Source of the DNA: JAKFWF01 sp963750535
GTDB lineage: Bacteria; Pseudomonadota; Alphaproteobacteria; Rhizobiales; Hyphomicrobiaceae
Direction of reading: 5' to 3'
Length of the DNA: 64,000 nucleotides
NCBI GenBank assembly: GCA_963750535.1
Contig: CAVVRF010000027.1
Coordinates: 124,001-188,000 of the forward strand
A program made the position numbers and the translations under genes. Shown here piece by piece: positions 1-10,598 of the stretch. Position 1 is the first letter of the stretch. The number at the start of each line of letters is the position of its first letter. A model generated the notes under the pieces. It worked only from the letters and a program-made list of their open reading frames with translations, had not been told where the DNA came from and searched no databases.

Positions 1-1174
1 CCTGGCCGTCATGCTGGCGTCGGAGAGCGCGTAGATCGCCCGGCCGGATTTGAAGCCGAACCGGCCGGCGAGGTCATAGCGCTTGGAGAGCCGTTCGAGG
101 GCGAGCAGCACCCGTCCCTGTCCCGGCGCCGTCGCCGATCGCGCGGCGGCCCCGATGCTGGGCACGGCGGACGCTACCACCGCAAGGCGGCTGCAGCGGG
201 CAAGGTGCGAGCCGCCGACGACGACCGGGGCAAGCGCGATCGGCTTCGTCTCGCACAGGGCTGGATCGACATAGGCGCAGCGCGGTGCGAACGCGCAGCC
301 GGTCCGCGCCCGGTCGGCGGCCGTCAGCGTGCCTTCGATCGGCGATAGTCGCCGGTGCGAGCCGGTCGCGGCACCGCCGTGGTCGGGCAGCGCCGCCAGC
401 AAGCCCCGCGTATAGGGATGGGCCGGCGCCTTGAACACGTCGCGGATGGTGCCGGTCTCGACCAGCCGGCCGGCATAGAGCACCCCGATCCGGTCGCACA
501 GCCGCGCGACCGTGCCGAGGTTGTGGCTGATGAACAGGATCGCGGTGCCGAACCTTCGCCTGAGCTCGCGCACCAGCTCCAGGATTGCCGCCTCGATCGT
601 CACGTCGAGGCCGGTGGTCGGCTCGTCCATGATCAGCAGCGCCGGCTCGGCCATCAGCGCCATGGCGATCACAACCCGCTGCTGCTGCCCGCCGGAGAGC
701 TGGTGCGGATAGCGCTCCATCATCGCCTCGGCGTCGGCGAGGCGCACCTCGCCCAGCATTGCGATAGCGCGGGCGCGCGCCCTGGCCGGATCGGTCTCGC
801 CGTGCAGCAGCGGCACTTCCATCAGCTGGCGGCCGATGGTCATCACCGGATTCAAGCTCGACATCGGGTCCTGGTAGACCATGGCGAGGCGGTTGCCGCG
901 CAGTGGTTCTGCAGCTCGGCCGCTCCCATGGCGGCGACGTCGCGGCCCTCGAACAGGATGCGGCCGTTGGCAACGGCGAGGCCGCGCCGAGATAGCGCAT
1001 GATGGCGAGCGCCACCGTCGACTTGCCGCAACCGGATTCGCCGACGAGACCCATCGCCTCGCCGGGCGCGACCGTGAAGCTGACATCGTGGAGAATGCGG
1101 CTCACCCCCTGCCGCCCGCGGGCTTCGACAGTCAGGCCATCGAGGGTCAGGATCGGTTGCACGGCATCACGCAT
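1..1174 (-). CDS. Oligopeptide-type ABC transporter ATP-binding protein, tandem ATPase, frameshifted and cut by window edge
   Basis: This is the ATPase of a DppDF/OppDF-type importer that powers uptake of peptides or similar solutes. The N-terminus has a Walker A motif (GLVGESGCGKST). The conserved protein then changes frame twice, near 977-991 and near 896-918. In the last frame one can read a Q-loop (VYQDP), the signature LSGGQQQR, Walker B (LLIMDEPTTGLD) and the oligopeptide-type C-terminal region with its cysteines. After that domain the reading continues towards the left edge as a second ATPase N-terminus (LLALERLSKRYDL), so the gene is probably a fused two-ATPase protein of which only the first half is present. 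The start at 1174 overlaps the end of the upstream permease gene by 8 bases. Family is secure; the substrate cannot be told from sequence. Confidence 0.85.
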
Positions 1175-2067
1175 CCTGACCGGACTCCTTGAGCCCGGTC
1201 GCCAGGAAGTTGAAGCCGATCACCAGGCTCGAGATCGCGAGACAGGGGATCAGCGTCATGTGCGGGAAGACGAACAGCATGCCGTACGTCTCCTTCACCA
1301 TGCCGCCCCAGTCCGGATCGGGCGGCGGCAGGCCGACGCCCGAGGAAGCCCAGCACGCCGATGGCGATGGTGGTGTAGCCGAGGCGCAGGAAGAAATCGA
1401 CGATCAGCGGCCCGCGCACGTTGGGCAGGATCTCGACCAGCATGATGTAGAGCGTGCTCTCGCCACGCATCCGGGCGGCGGCGACATAGTCGCGGTTCTT
1501 CACGTCGAGCGTCACGGCACGGACGATGCGGGCGATGATCGGCGCCGAGGTCAGCCCGATGACGGCGATGATGTTGAAGGCGGAGGCGCCGAACTTGGCG
1601 ATGATGATCAGGTAGAGGATGATTTTCGGGAACGCCAGCAGCGTGTCGCCGACCCGCATGATCAGGGCATCGATCCAGCCGCCGCGATAGCCGGCGAGCA
1701 GCCCGAGCAGCGAGCCCAGGACCGCCGCGCATATTACCGCCGTGGGCGCGACGGTCAGCACGGTGCGCGCGCCGTAGACGATGCGCGCCCACATGTCGCG
1801 GCCGAGATTGTCGACGCCGAGCCAGTGCTCGCTCGACGGGTAGGGCTCGACGATCAGCAGCGGGTTGACCTTGTTCGGCGGATAGAACGTGATCCATGGC
1901 GCGAGCACCGCGCACAGCGCCCAGAACAAGATGATCGATGCGCCGATGGTCGCCACCGGCGAGGCGGTGATCGAGTGCCACAGCAGGGCCAGCCAGCCGC
2001 CACGCGCGGGCAGCGGACGTATTGCGTCGGGGCTGCCGGTGTCGACGCGTGGCATGACCTCCGTCAT
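1167..2067 (-). CDS. DppC/OppC-type ABC permease, frameshifted near its end
   Basis: Inner-membrane permease subunit of the same importer. It carries the OppC-type N-terminal segment (one membrane helix, then the HWLGVDNLGRD motif), several hydrophobic helices and the cytoplasmic EAA loop (RDYVAAARMRGES) that contacts the ATPase. Near 1333-1344 one extra base moves the reading frame. In the neighbouring frame the expected ending follows (VGLPPPDPDWGGMV, then a final membrane helix and a short tail) with a stop at 1167. The reconstructed protein is about 300 residues, normal for the family. It overlaps the DppB-like gene by 4 bases, which supports co-translation. Confidence 0.88.
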
Positions 2068-3002
2068 ACGCGGATCCTCGGATCGAGCGCCATGTAGCCG
2101 AGATCGCCGAACAGCTGCGTCAGCATCGTCACCATCACCGCCACCAGGGTGCCAGCCTCGACGATCGCGATGTCCTTCGCCAGCGCCGCCTCCAGCATCA
2201 TCCGGCCGAAACCCGGGTAGGCAAACACCGTCTCGACCACGACGAGGCCGGAAACGAGATAGTTGAGCTGCAGCAGGATCACCGTGAACGGGGCGATCAG
2301 CGCGTTGCGCACCGCGTGCCGGCCCACCACCTGGGGAAAGCTCATGCCCTTGAGCGTGGCGGTGCGGATGAACGGCTGCCGCATCACCTCGACCATCGAG
2401 GCGCGGATCATCGAGATCAGGTAGCCGGCATCATAGAGGGTGACCACCAGCACCGGCATCACGAACTGCATCCACAGTGGCCAGCCGCTGTCGGCGCGCA
2501 GCGGCGACGTCCCCGGCAGCCAGCCGAGGCCGACCACGAAGATCGCGATCAGGAATACGCCCATGGCGAACTCGGGGATCGAGGCGGTGATCGAGGAAAA
2601 CACCGAAACCGAGCGGTCGAGGAAGCTCTTCTCCTGCATCCCGGCCAGCACGCCGAACAGTATCGACAGCGGCACGATCACGGCGAAGCTGATCGCGGCC
2701 AGCAGCAGCGTGTTGCCGAGCCGGTCCCAAAGGATGCTGGCGACCGGCGCGCGATAGACCAGCGAGTGGCCGAGGTCGCCGGTCAATGCCCGGCCCATGT
2801 ACTCGAAGTAGCGCACGAGAGCCGGCCGATCGAGCCCCATCTCGCGGGTGACCTTCTCGACCTGATCCTGGTTGGCGTAGGGCCCGAGCAGCTTGGAGAC
2901 GACGTCGCCGGGCGTCCATTCGTTGAGCATGAACACCAGCAGCGACACCGCCAACAGCGTGAACCCCATGTTGATCAGCTGTTTGGCGGCAAAGCGCAGC
3001 AT
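2064..3002 (-). CDS. DppB/OppB-type ABC permease
   Basis: First gene of the leftward importer operon, 312 residues and intact. It has the DppB-type architecture: an N-terminal helix, the conserved region around GLDRPALVRYFEY and LTGDLGHSL, then five further hydrophobic helices. The EAA-type loop is at about residues 215-240 (RTATLKGMSFPQVV), and a glycine-rich segment near the C-terminus (VFAYPGFGRMM) is typical of this subunit. No solute-binding protein gene lies beside it; a peptide-type binding protein is encoded about 38 kb away (40839-42416) and could be the partner, but that is inference. Confidence 0.9.
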   Translation of the reverse strand: MLRFAAKQLINMGFTLLAVSLLVFMLNEWTPGDVVSKLLGPYANQDQVEKVTREMGLDRPALVRYFEYMGRALTGDLGHSLVYRAPVASILWDRLGNTLLLAAISFAVIVPLSILFGVLAGMQEKSFLDRSVSVFSSITASIPEFAMGVFLIAIFVVGLGWLPGTSPLRADSGWPLWMQFVMPVLVVTLYDAGYLISMIRASMVEVMRQPFIRTATLKGMSFPQVVGRHAVRNALIAPFTVILLQLNYLVSGLVVVETVFAYPGFGRMMLEAALAKDIAIVEAGTLVAVMVTMLTQLFGDLGYMALDPRIRV

Positions 3003-3054
3003 CGGCGGCGGCCTTCCTCACATTGTCATGCGCACGAGCCTACTGTCCCGATCG

Positions 3055-3189
3055 CGAAGTTCGCTTCATTCGCATGGCTATCGGACGCACTTCGCGATCG
3101 ATAAGGACACTAGCAAATCCAAGCTTCCAGTGTGGCTTATGATTTCGAAATCCGCACTGGAGTATGCCGCAAGTATGAAGCGAACTTCG
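3055..3189. repeat. 15-bp perfect inverted repeat with nested palindromes
   Basis: The arms at 3055-3069 and 3175-3189 are exact reverse complements (CGAAGTTCGCTTCAT and ATGAAGCGAACTTCG) and enclose 105 bases. Inside are a second inverted repeat (TCCAGTG at 3126-3132 and CACTGGA at 3155-3161) and a perfect 12-base palindrome at 3141-3152 (GATTTCGAAATC). TTCGAAATC recurs at 3186-3194, and AGTGTGGC at 3129-3136 has its reverse complement at 3195-3202. The spacer (3003-3279) holds no convincing gene. It may be a MITE-like remnant or a multi-site operator for the toxin-antitoxin genes downstream. Confidence 0.6.
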
Positions 3190-3279
3190 AAATCGCCACA
3201 CTAGCCGTCGATGCCATCGCCTGCAATCGCGATGGCCCCGGATGGTTGCGCGTGCCGGTTGGCAAGCGGCACCGAAAGC

Positions 3280-3298
3280 GTTATACGTTATGTATAAC
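3280..3298. promoter_or_regulatory. 19-base palindrome, probable operator of the toxin-antitoxin operon
   Basis: GTTATAC and GTATAAC are perfect 7-base arms separated by GTTAT. The site ends 12 bases before the antitoxin start and just before its ribosome binding site (GGAG at 3301-3304). AbrB/MazE-type antitoxins usually repress their own operon by binding such palindromes, so an autoregulatory operator is likely. The arms also resemble a -10 box. Confidence 0.6.
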
Positions 3299-3310
3299 AG
3301 GGAGCCAACG

Positions 3311-3535
3311 ATGCGCCTCGAGATCAAGAAGATCGGAAATTCGACCGGGCTGATACTGCCGAAGGAGTTGCTGGCGCGACTGAGGCTCGAGCAGGGCGAC
3401 AGCGTGCTGGTGACCGAGGGGCCTGATCGAACGATCACCATCACGCCGCACAGCGACGACGACGAGGAGACCATGCGCATCGCGCGCGCTGCGATGAAGA
3501 AGTACGCGTCGGTATTCAAGGCGCTGGCGAAGTGA
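3311..3535 (+). CDS. AbrB/MazE-family antitoxin
   Basis: A 74-residue protein with the swapped-hairpin AbrB DNA-binding fold: MRLEIKKIGNSTGLILPKEL, then LRLEQGDSVLV and a TITITP strand, followed by an acidic helical tail (about residues 47-74) that would bind the toxin. The start at 3311 is chosen because the conserved domain begins there and GGAG lies 6 bases upstream. The stop overlaps the GTG start of the Doc-like toxin by 4 bases, so the two are translationally coupled. Role: neutralise the toxin and repress the operon. Confidence 0.85.
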   Translation: MRLEIKKIGNSTGLILPKELLARLRLEQGDSVLVTEGPDRTITITPHSDDDEETMRIARAAMKKYASVFKALAK

Positions 3536-3927
3536 CCCGATCGGCGAGGCCTGCCGAGCCACGCTGGCTCTCGGCGGATCAGATCACCCGCATGCACGAC
3601 GAGCAGCTTGCGATCTTTGGCGGTGCGGCCGGGCTGCGCGATCGGGGCCTACTCGAATCTGCTGTCGAACGTCCGCGCAACAAGTGGACCTACGGCGAGA
3701 CCGATCTTTCGTCGCTGGCCGCCGCCTATGCCTTTGGCCTCGTGCGGAATCACGCGTTCGTCGATGGCAATAAGCGCACCGGATTCGCCGCGCTGGTCGT
3801 CTTTCTCGGCAAGAACGGCGTCGATCCCGACCTGCCGCAGCCGGAGACGGTGCAGGTGATCCTGGAACTGGCGGCAGGCAGGTTGAGCGAGGCGGAATTG
3901 GCCGCGTGGGTGGCCAAGCACTGCTGA
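3532..3927 (+). CDS. Doc-type (death-on-curing, Fic-fold) toxin
   Basis: A 131-residue protein of the Doc family. Doc toxins phosphorylate elongation factor Tu and stop translation. The signature loop HAFVDGNKRTGF (about residues 73-84) matches the Doc form of the Fic motif, HxFxDxNKR, with the catalytic His and the Asn-Lys-Arg phosphate-binding residues all present. The N-terminal segment WLSADQITRMHDEQL is also typical. It uses a GTG start inside the antitoxin stop. The full motif suggests an active toxin paired with the AbrB-type antitoxin, a combination different from the classic Phd-Doc pair. Confidence 0.85.
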   Translation: MTRSARPAEPRWLSADQITRMHDEQLAIFGGAAGLRDRGLLESAVERPRNKWTYGETDLSSLAAAYAFGLVRNHAFVDGNKRTGFAALVVFLGKNGVDPDLPQPETVQVILELAAGRLSEAELAAWVAKHC

Positions 3928-3937
3928 GCGGCAGGCT

Positions 3938-5050
3938 TCACACGTCCACATCCACCCACAATGCGGCGTGGTCCGAGGCGGCGTGATAGCTGGAGGTCAT
4001 CTCGGGATAGACTTCCCACGACGGCTTCTTGTTGCGTCCCCACACGCCGCGCCGCCAGTAGCCGCCCTGCTGCATCCGCGCGAACAGTGCCGGCGACAGC
4101 AGAATGTAGTCGATCTTGTCCCGGTCGGCGCCGTTCTGATAGGTGCCGGGATGGCCGTCGCCGATGAACGAGGGGTGCTCGGAAATGTCCTTCAGGTCGG
4201 ACGAGCGGATCAGCGGCGCCAGCGTCTCGCTGTCCGGGGTGTCGTTGAGGTCGCCGATCACGCACACGTATTGGGCGCCCTCGCCCTTGAGCCGCTCATA
4301 GATGCGCCGCGTCTCCTCGGCCTGCCGCCGTCGCCGCGCGTCCGACGCATCCTTGGTGCCGTAGCCCTTGCTCTTGAAGTGGTTGACCAGCACCCACACC
4401 ACCGCGCCGGACGGCGTCCAGATCGAGTACTCGGGGCAATCGCGGCTGAAGACGCGGCCGCCGCGATCGTCGACGTCGTCGACGTGGCTCCTGATCCAGC
4501 CGACGTCGTAGCCGTTGCGCGCCATGATGCCGACATCGATGCCGCGCTCGTCGTTGCCGTCGATCAGCATCACCTGGTCGAACGGTGGCGCGCCGACCGA
4601 CGGCAGCAGGATGTTCGAGAATTGCATCAGCGCCTTGCGGTCCTCGACCTCGACGATGCCGATCACGTCCGGCGTCACATCGCGGACCACCTGTGCCGAA
4701 TTGCGCGTCGCCGTCTCGTTGATGAGCTCGGTCTTGAGCTCGAGCCAGCCGACCCAGTCGCCGCGGCCGCTGGCCTTGATCCTGGTGCCGCCCAGCATGG
4801 AATAGCTGACGAACTGGCCGCGTCCCTCGCGCAGCACCACGTACTTGCTGTCGTTCCTCTTGTCGATGCCCAGCGCCTTGAGCAGCGCCAGCATCCGCGC
4901 CTTGATCGCGTCGGAGTAAACCGGCTCCTCGAACAGCTGGTTCAGCTCGGCGTACATCTCGAGGATCTTGCGGCCGTCGGCCCAGGTGTCGAGGTTGAGC
5001 GCGCGGGCGCGCGTGAACAGGTTCTCGACGTTGTAGCTCGCGATGCGCAT
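3938..5050 (-). CDS. Endonuclease/exonuclease/phosphatase-fold protein
   Basis: A 370-residue protein of the EEP superfamily (DNase I, exonuclease III and sphingomyelinase fold). Active-site blocks appear in order: the N-terminal SYNVENLF, IVEVEDR (metal-binding Glu, about residue 137), NHFKSKG, GDLNDTPDS (Asp and Asn, about residue 268) and the C-terminal SDHAALW with the catalytic Asp-His pair. No signal peptide is visible, so it is probably cytoplasmic. It is convergent with the toxin gene and shows no operon partner. The substrate (nucleic acid or phosphoester) cannot be decided from sequence. Confidence 0.75.
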   Translation of the reverse strand: MRIASYNVENLFTRARALNLDTWADGRKILEMYAELNQLFEEPVYSDAIKARMLALLKALGIDKRNDSKYVVLREGRGQFVSYSMLGGTRIKASGRGDWVGWLELKTELINETATRNSAQVVRDVTPDVIGIVEVEDRKALMQFSNILLPSVGAPPFDQVMLIDGNDERGIDVGIMARNGYDVGWIRSHVDDVDDRGGRVFSRDCPEYSIWTPSGAVVWVLVNHFKSKGYGTKDASDARRRRQAEETRRIYERLKGEGAQYVCVIGDLNDTPDSETLAPLIRSSDLKDISEHPSFIGDGHPGTYQNGADRDKIDYILLSPALFARMQQGGYWRRGVWGRNKKPSWEVYPEMTSSYHAASDHAALWVDVDV

Positions 5051-5159
5051 GGCGGCGGGAGGTCTCCGGTCCGAACGGAACGATCGATTCGGAGGGAAGC
5101 CTAGCGACCGCCTATTGACGCCCGACCGCTGCGCCGCGGCTCATGCACAGCAAAATGGG

Positions 5160-5999
5160 CTATTCCAGCGCTTCGAGGCGCTGCCGTGCCTTCATGACGC
5201 CGCTGGAGAACGCGCGCTGATAGAGGTGACGGGCGCGCTCGACGTCCGCGTGTGCGCCGCGAATACTCCAGGCGGCCAGCATGTTCGGGTCGAACGTTTC
5301 CGCCAGCGCCATCGCGGCGAGCGGATTGGCCTCGATATTGACGCCCTCGATCGCCTCTCGCGCGGCCAGGATATCACCCTTGCCAATAAGCACGCGCGCC
5401 TGCTCGAGCAGGTCCGGAGGCGGGGGAGCCGGGGCAACCGGCGGCGGCGCCGGGGCGGCCAGCACTGGCTTGGCCTCGGGTGCCGACAGCACCGGCTTGG
5501 TCTCGGGCATAGGCTGGACCGGCGCCGGCGCGGGTTCCTCGATGACGATGGCGGCCGGGGTGGTGAGGGCCTGGGTCGGGCGCCTGGTGGTGCGGATGCC
5601 GGCCTCGTCGGTCACCACCATTGTCGGCATGAAGCCTTGCGACAGCGATGAGGTGGCGACATCGACGCTCGGGGTGGAATGATCGGGCACGCGGCTGCTC
5701 ATCACGACACCGAGCGGCACCAGCAGCACCATGCCGAGGCCAAATCCGATCAAGGCGGCGCGGCCCTCTCGCACCCTCTGCGTGGGCAAGCTCGGCACCA
5801 CCGCAAGGGTCCGGCTGCCCTGGACCAGCATGGGCAGATCGAGATCCTCGTCAGCGTCGTCGTCCTCCGGCAGATTTGGCTGCGGGATGGCAAGCGCGGT
5901 TGCGAGCTTGTCGACGAGCGGATTCCGGCTGTCGTCTTCCTTGCGCTGAGCGGCGCTCAGTGCGGCAGCAAGTGTATGGGTCGCATTCGAATGCGCCAT
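5160..5999 (-). CDS. Hypothetical one-pass membrane protein with Pro-rich linker
   Basis: A 279-residue protein that I do not recognise. It has an acidic cytoplasmic N-terminal part (residues 1-80, with a DDDADEDLDL stretch), one hydrophobic segment at residues 81-100, a Pro/Ala-rich linker (about 150-200) and a helical C-terminal part of about 80 residues rich in Ala, Glu and Arg (EQARVLIGKGDILAAREAIE and GAHADVERARHLYQRAF). The last part resembles a TPR- or Sel1-type helical repeat, suggesting a periplasmic protein-binding domain. It looks like a real gene because coding bias and domain layout are consistent. Confidence 0.6.
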   Translation of the reverse strand: MAHSNATHTLAAALSAAQRKEDDSRNPLVDKLATALAIPQPNLPEDDDADEDLDLPMLVQGSRTLAVVPSLPTQRVREGRAALIGFGLGMVLLVPLGVVMSSRVPDHSTPSVDVATSSLSQGFMPTMVVTDEAGIRTTRRPTQALTTPAAIVIEEPAPAPVQPMPETKPVLSAPEAKPVLAAPAPPPVAPAPPPPDLLEQARVLIGKGDILAAREAIEGVNIEANPLAAMALAETFDPNMLAAWSIRGAHADVERARHLYQRAFSSGVMKARQRLEALE

Positions 6000-6320
6000 T
6001 TACGCCCCCATGCAATTGCCCGCGGACGCGGGCAGCCTGGAGCTCCAAGGTCAATTGGCTTGGCGACCGTCCGACGTCTCGACGTCGTTGCACTCCCGAC
6101 CGGAATGCGGCCGATGGGAATGCGGGTGCGGACGCAGATACCTAACCGCTGGAAACCCCCTACTTGCCGATGGAGCTGCAACCCATGCAGTCCCTCGAAT
6201 CCATCGCCGCTGCTGCCCCGCCCGGCCGATGCATGGGACTAGCTACACGTTGGTATGCGGCGAGATGATGGCGTAAGGTGGTTGGCGTCGCGGCGCAAGT
6301 CGGAAAGTGGAGGGGTAGGC
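6000..6320. other. Intergenic region without recognised gene
   Basis: This 321-base stretch lies between the divergent membrane-protein gene and the NnrU-like gene. I see only short unconvincing reading frames. It must hold the two promoters, but no clear -35/-10 pair or operator stands out. A GGAGGGG ribosome binding site at 6309-6315 precedes the NnrU-like gene. Confidence 0.5.
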
Positions 6321-6902
6321 GTGCTAATTTTAATTTTGGGGTTAGTGATTTTCCTGGGCGTCCATCTGGTGCCGACCAGCGTGCCGTTGCGCGACGGGCT
6401 GCGCGCCCGCTTCGGGGCCACGGCCTATCAGATCGGTTTCAGCGTCGCATCGCTGCTCGGGCTGGTGCTGATCATCTACGGGTTCGGCAAGGTTCAAGGA
6501 CTGCCCGGCAAGAACCCGGTGATCTGGTTTCCCCCGGTCTGGACGAAGCACATCGCGTGGCTCGCGATGTGGCCGGCGCTGGTGCTGCTGGCCGCGGCCT
6601 ACATCCCTTCCCGGATCCGCGACAGGGTAGGCCACCCGATGCTGATCGCCGTCAAGATCTGGGCGGCGGCGCACCTGCTGGCCAACGGCAGGCTCGCCGA
6701 CATCGTTCTGTTCGGCGCGCTGCTCGCCTGGGCTGCCTTCGACCTCGTCTCGGTCAAGCGGCGCGGCGCCACCGGCCCGCTCGGCGCCCGCAAGGGAACA
6801 CCAGGCGGCGATGTCGCGGCAGTCGTGGTCGGCAGCGCGATCTATGCCTGGCTTCTGCTCGGCGGGCACGGCAAGCTCATCGGCATTGCGCTGCTGCGGT
6901 AG
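6321..6902 (+). CDS. NnrU family membrane protein
   Basis: A 193-residue integral membrane protein of the NnrU family, named from nitric-oxide/nitrite reductase gene clusters; its biochemical role is unclear, although some relatives act in carotenoid or nitrogen-oxide metabolism. The GTG start at 6321 is chosen because a strong GGAGGGG sits 5 bases upstream and the product then begins directly with a hydrophobic helix (LILILGLVIFLGVHLVP). The longer upstream frame would add an atypical Arg-rich stretch. About five to six hydrophobic segments are visible. No denitrification genes are nearby. Confidence 0.75.
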   Translation: MLILILGLVIFLGVHLVPTSVPLRDGLRARFGATAYQIGFSVASLLGLVLIIYGFGKVQGLPGKNPVIWFPPVWTKHIAWLAMWPALVLLAAAYIPSRIRDRVGHPMLIAVKIWAAAHLLANGRLADIVLFGALLAWAAFDLVSVKRRGATGPLGARKGTPGGDVAAVVVGSAIYAWLLLGGHGKLIGIALLR

Positions 6903-6923
6903 CGGGCGGCGGCGCCGCGCTGT

Positions 6924-8427
6924 TCAGCGTGCCTCGGCCAGCAGCGACAGCTGGCGGGAGGTGGATTTGCCGTTCTGGTCCGTGAGGTCGGTCGGGTAGT
7001 CGCCGGTGAAGCAATGGTCGGTGAATTGCGGGCTCTTGTCGTCGCGCCCGTCGAGGCCCATCGCCCGGTAGAGCCCGTCGACGCTCAGGAAGGCGAGGCT
7101 GTCGGCGCCCATGAACTCGCGCATCTCTTCGACCGACATCCGCGCCGCCAGCAATTCGTTGCGGCTCGGCGTGTCGATCCCGTAGTAGTCGCCGAATTTG
7201 ATCTCGGGGCAGGCGATGCGCATATGCACCTCGCGGGCGCCGGCCTCCCGCATCATGGTGACGATCTTCTTCGACGTGGTGCCGCGCACCACGCTGTCGT
7301 CGATCAGAACGATGCGCCGTCCCCTGACCACGGCGATATTGGCCGAGTGCTTCATCTTGACGCCGAAGTCGCGGATGCGCTGCGTCGGCTCGATGAACGT
7401 GCGGCCGACGTAGTGATTGCGGATGATGCCGAGCTCGAACGGGATGCCGGAGGCCTGGCCGAACCCGATCGCGGACGGCACGCCCGAATCCGGCACCGGC
7501 ACCACCACGTCGGCCTCGATGCTCGCCTCGGCGGCCAGTTGCCGGCCCATCTGCTTGCGCATGTCATAGACGCTGCGGCCGCCGAGAATGCTGTCCGGTC
7601 GCGCGAAATAGATGTACTCGAAAATGCACGGCCGCGCCGCGCGTTTCGGGAACGGGCGATGGCTCTCGAGGCCATCGGCGGTGATCACCACCACCTCGCC
7701 ATTGTCGACCTCGCGGAAGAATGTGGCGCCGACGATGTCGAGCGCGCAGGTTTCCGAGGCCAGCACGAACTTGTCGCCGAGCTTGCCGATCACCAGCGGC
7801 CGGATGCCGACGGGGTCGCGCACGCCGATCAGCATGTCGGCGGTGGCGCAGACGAGCGCGTAGGCGCCCTCGATCTGCCGCAGCGCTTCGATCAGCCGCT
7901 CGATCACGCGGCGTTTGCGCGACCGTGCCATCAGATGGAGGATGACCTCGGTGTCGGAGGTGGATTGACAGATCGCGCCATTCTGCACGAGCTCGCGGCG
8001 CAAGGTCAGCGCATTGGTCAGGTTGCCGTTGTGGGCGACCGCGAAAAACGCCGGTGTCGAGGTCGGCGAACAGCGGCTGCACGTTACGCAGGATGGTGTC
8101 GCCGGTGGTCGAATAGCGCACATGCCCGATCGCCATGTCGCCATGCAGGCGTTCGATCACGTCCGACTTGTTGAAGTTGTCGCCGACGAGGCCGAGCCGG
8201 CGCTCGCTGTGGAAATGCTCGCCGTCGTAGGTGACGATGCCGGCGGCCTCCTGGCCGCGGTGCTGCAGGGCGTGCAGGCCGAGCGCGGTGAGCTTGGCGG
8301 CGTCCGGATGGCCGAGGATGCCGAAGATGCCGCATTCCTCCCGCAGCCGATCATCGCCGTACCGGGAGTATTCCGGCATTTGATCGCTGATTTCGCTGCT
8401 AGCGTTCTGTCCGGCGTCGAGCGGCAT
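6924..8427 (-). CDS. purF: Amidophosphoribosyltransferase, one frameshift
   Basis: Catalyses the first committed step of purine synthesis, making phosphoribosylamine from PRPP and glutamine. The N-terminal glutaminase nucleophile Cys follows a short propeptide (LREECGIFGILGH). The PRPP-binding motif (RIVLIDDSVVRGTTSKKI) lies in the C-terminal half. A run of five A at 8044-8048 contains one extra base, where NVQPLFADLDTG should continue as VFAVAHNGNLTN in the other frame. With it removed the protein is about 500 residues, normal for the family. The start at 8427 gives a propeptide of usual length; a start at 8490 would add 21 residues. Adjacent to cvpA, as in many proteobacteria. Confidence 0.93.
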
Positions 8428-8636
8428 GCAAGCCTCCAGCGAAAGCGGGCACAGGCGAACGCGTAGCACTCGCCGTTCAAATTTTAGCACAACACCGATT
8501 CGCAGCCGACGGGCATCGGTCGCGGACGCGCGTGACAGATATATGAAACAGGGGTGCCTGCGCTAGTGGCTGCGCGGCATCGTTCACGCGAAACTGACAT
8601 TCGCCCCGGGAATGACAGCCGGTCGGATTTCCCGGC

Positions 8637-9173
8637 CTACTCGGCGGCGGCCTTGTCGGTCACCTTTTGCACCATCGCAAGCAACGGCGGCTTCAGCGCA
8701 TCGCTGGCGCTGTTCAGCATGCCGCGCGACAAGGACTTGCGCACCCAATCGGGGTGCTCGGCCTCCTTCGGGCTGAAGTGCTGAAAGAACATGTAGGGAA
8801 TGAGCACGATCAGGAACGCACGGACGACGCCGAATGCCAGCCCGAGCGTGCGGTCAATGACGCCGATGCGGCTGTCGAGGATCGAGTCGGAGATCCGGGC
8901 GGTGATCAGGTGAACCACGATCAGGGCGATCAATCCGACCAGCACGGCAATGCCGATCTGGGCGATTCTCGGCGACGGCAGGGCGAGTTGCTGGGTGATC
9001 TCGGCCGCCAGCGCCTGCTGGTAGAGATAGAAATAGCCGCCGGCGGCGGCGCCGACGATCCACGAGATGATCGACAGCAACTCGCGGCCGAGGCCTCGGT
9101 ACATTGCCAGAAGCCCGGAGATGACAGCCAGCGCAATCAGCGCGACATCGAGATAGGACAGCGGCCCGATCAT
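8637..9173 (-). CDS. cvpA: CvpA family membrane protein
   Basis: A 178-residue protein with four predicted membrane helices. The family takes its name from colicin V production in Escherichia coli and is implicated in envelope homeostasis; its location just before purF in the direction of transcription is widely conserved. The N-terminal pattern (LDVALIALAVISGLLAMYRGL) and the conserved segment RIGVIDRTLGLAFGVVRAFL identify it. The C-terminal tail of about 50 residues is polar and probably cytoplasmic. Confidence 0.85.
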   Translation of the reverse strand: MIGPLSYLDVALIALAVISGLLAMYRGLGRELLSIISWIVGAAAGGYFYLYQQALAAEITQQLALPSPRIAQIGIAVLVGLIALIVVHLITARISDSILDSRIGVIDRTLGLAFGVVRAFLIVLIPYMFFQHFSPKEAEHPDWVRKSLSRGMLNSASDALKPPLLAMVQKVTDKAAAE

Positions 9174-9220
9174 GCTTCAATGATTCCTGGTGAGGGCGGC
9201 ACGTTGGTTAATCGAACCGT

Positions 9221-10597
<1,377 letters not shown>

Positions 10598-10598
10598 G

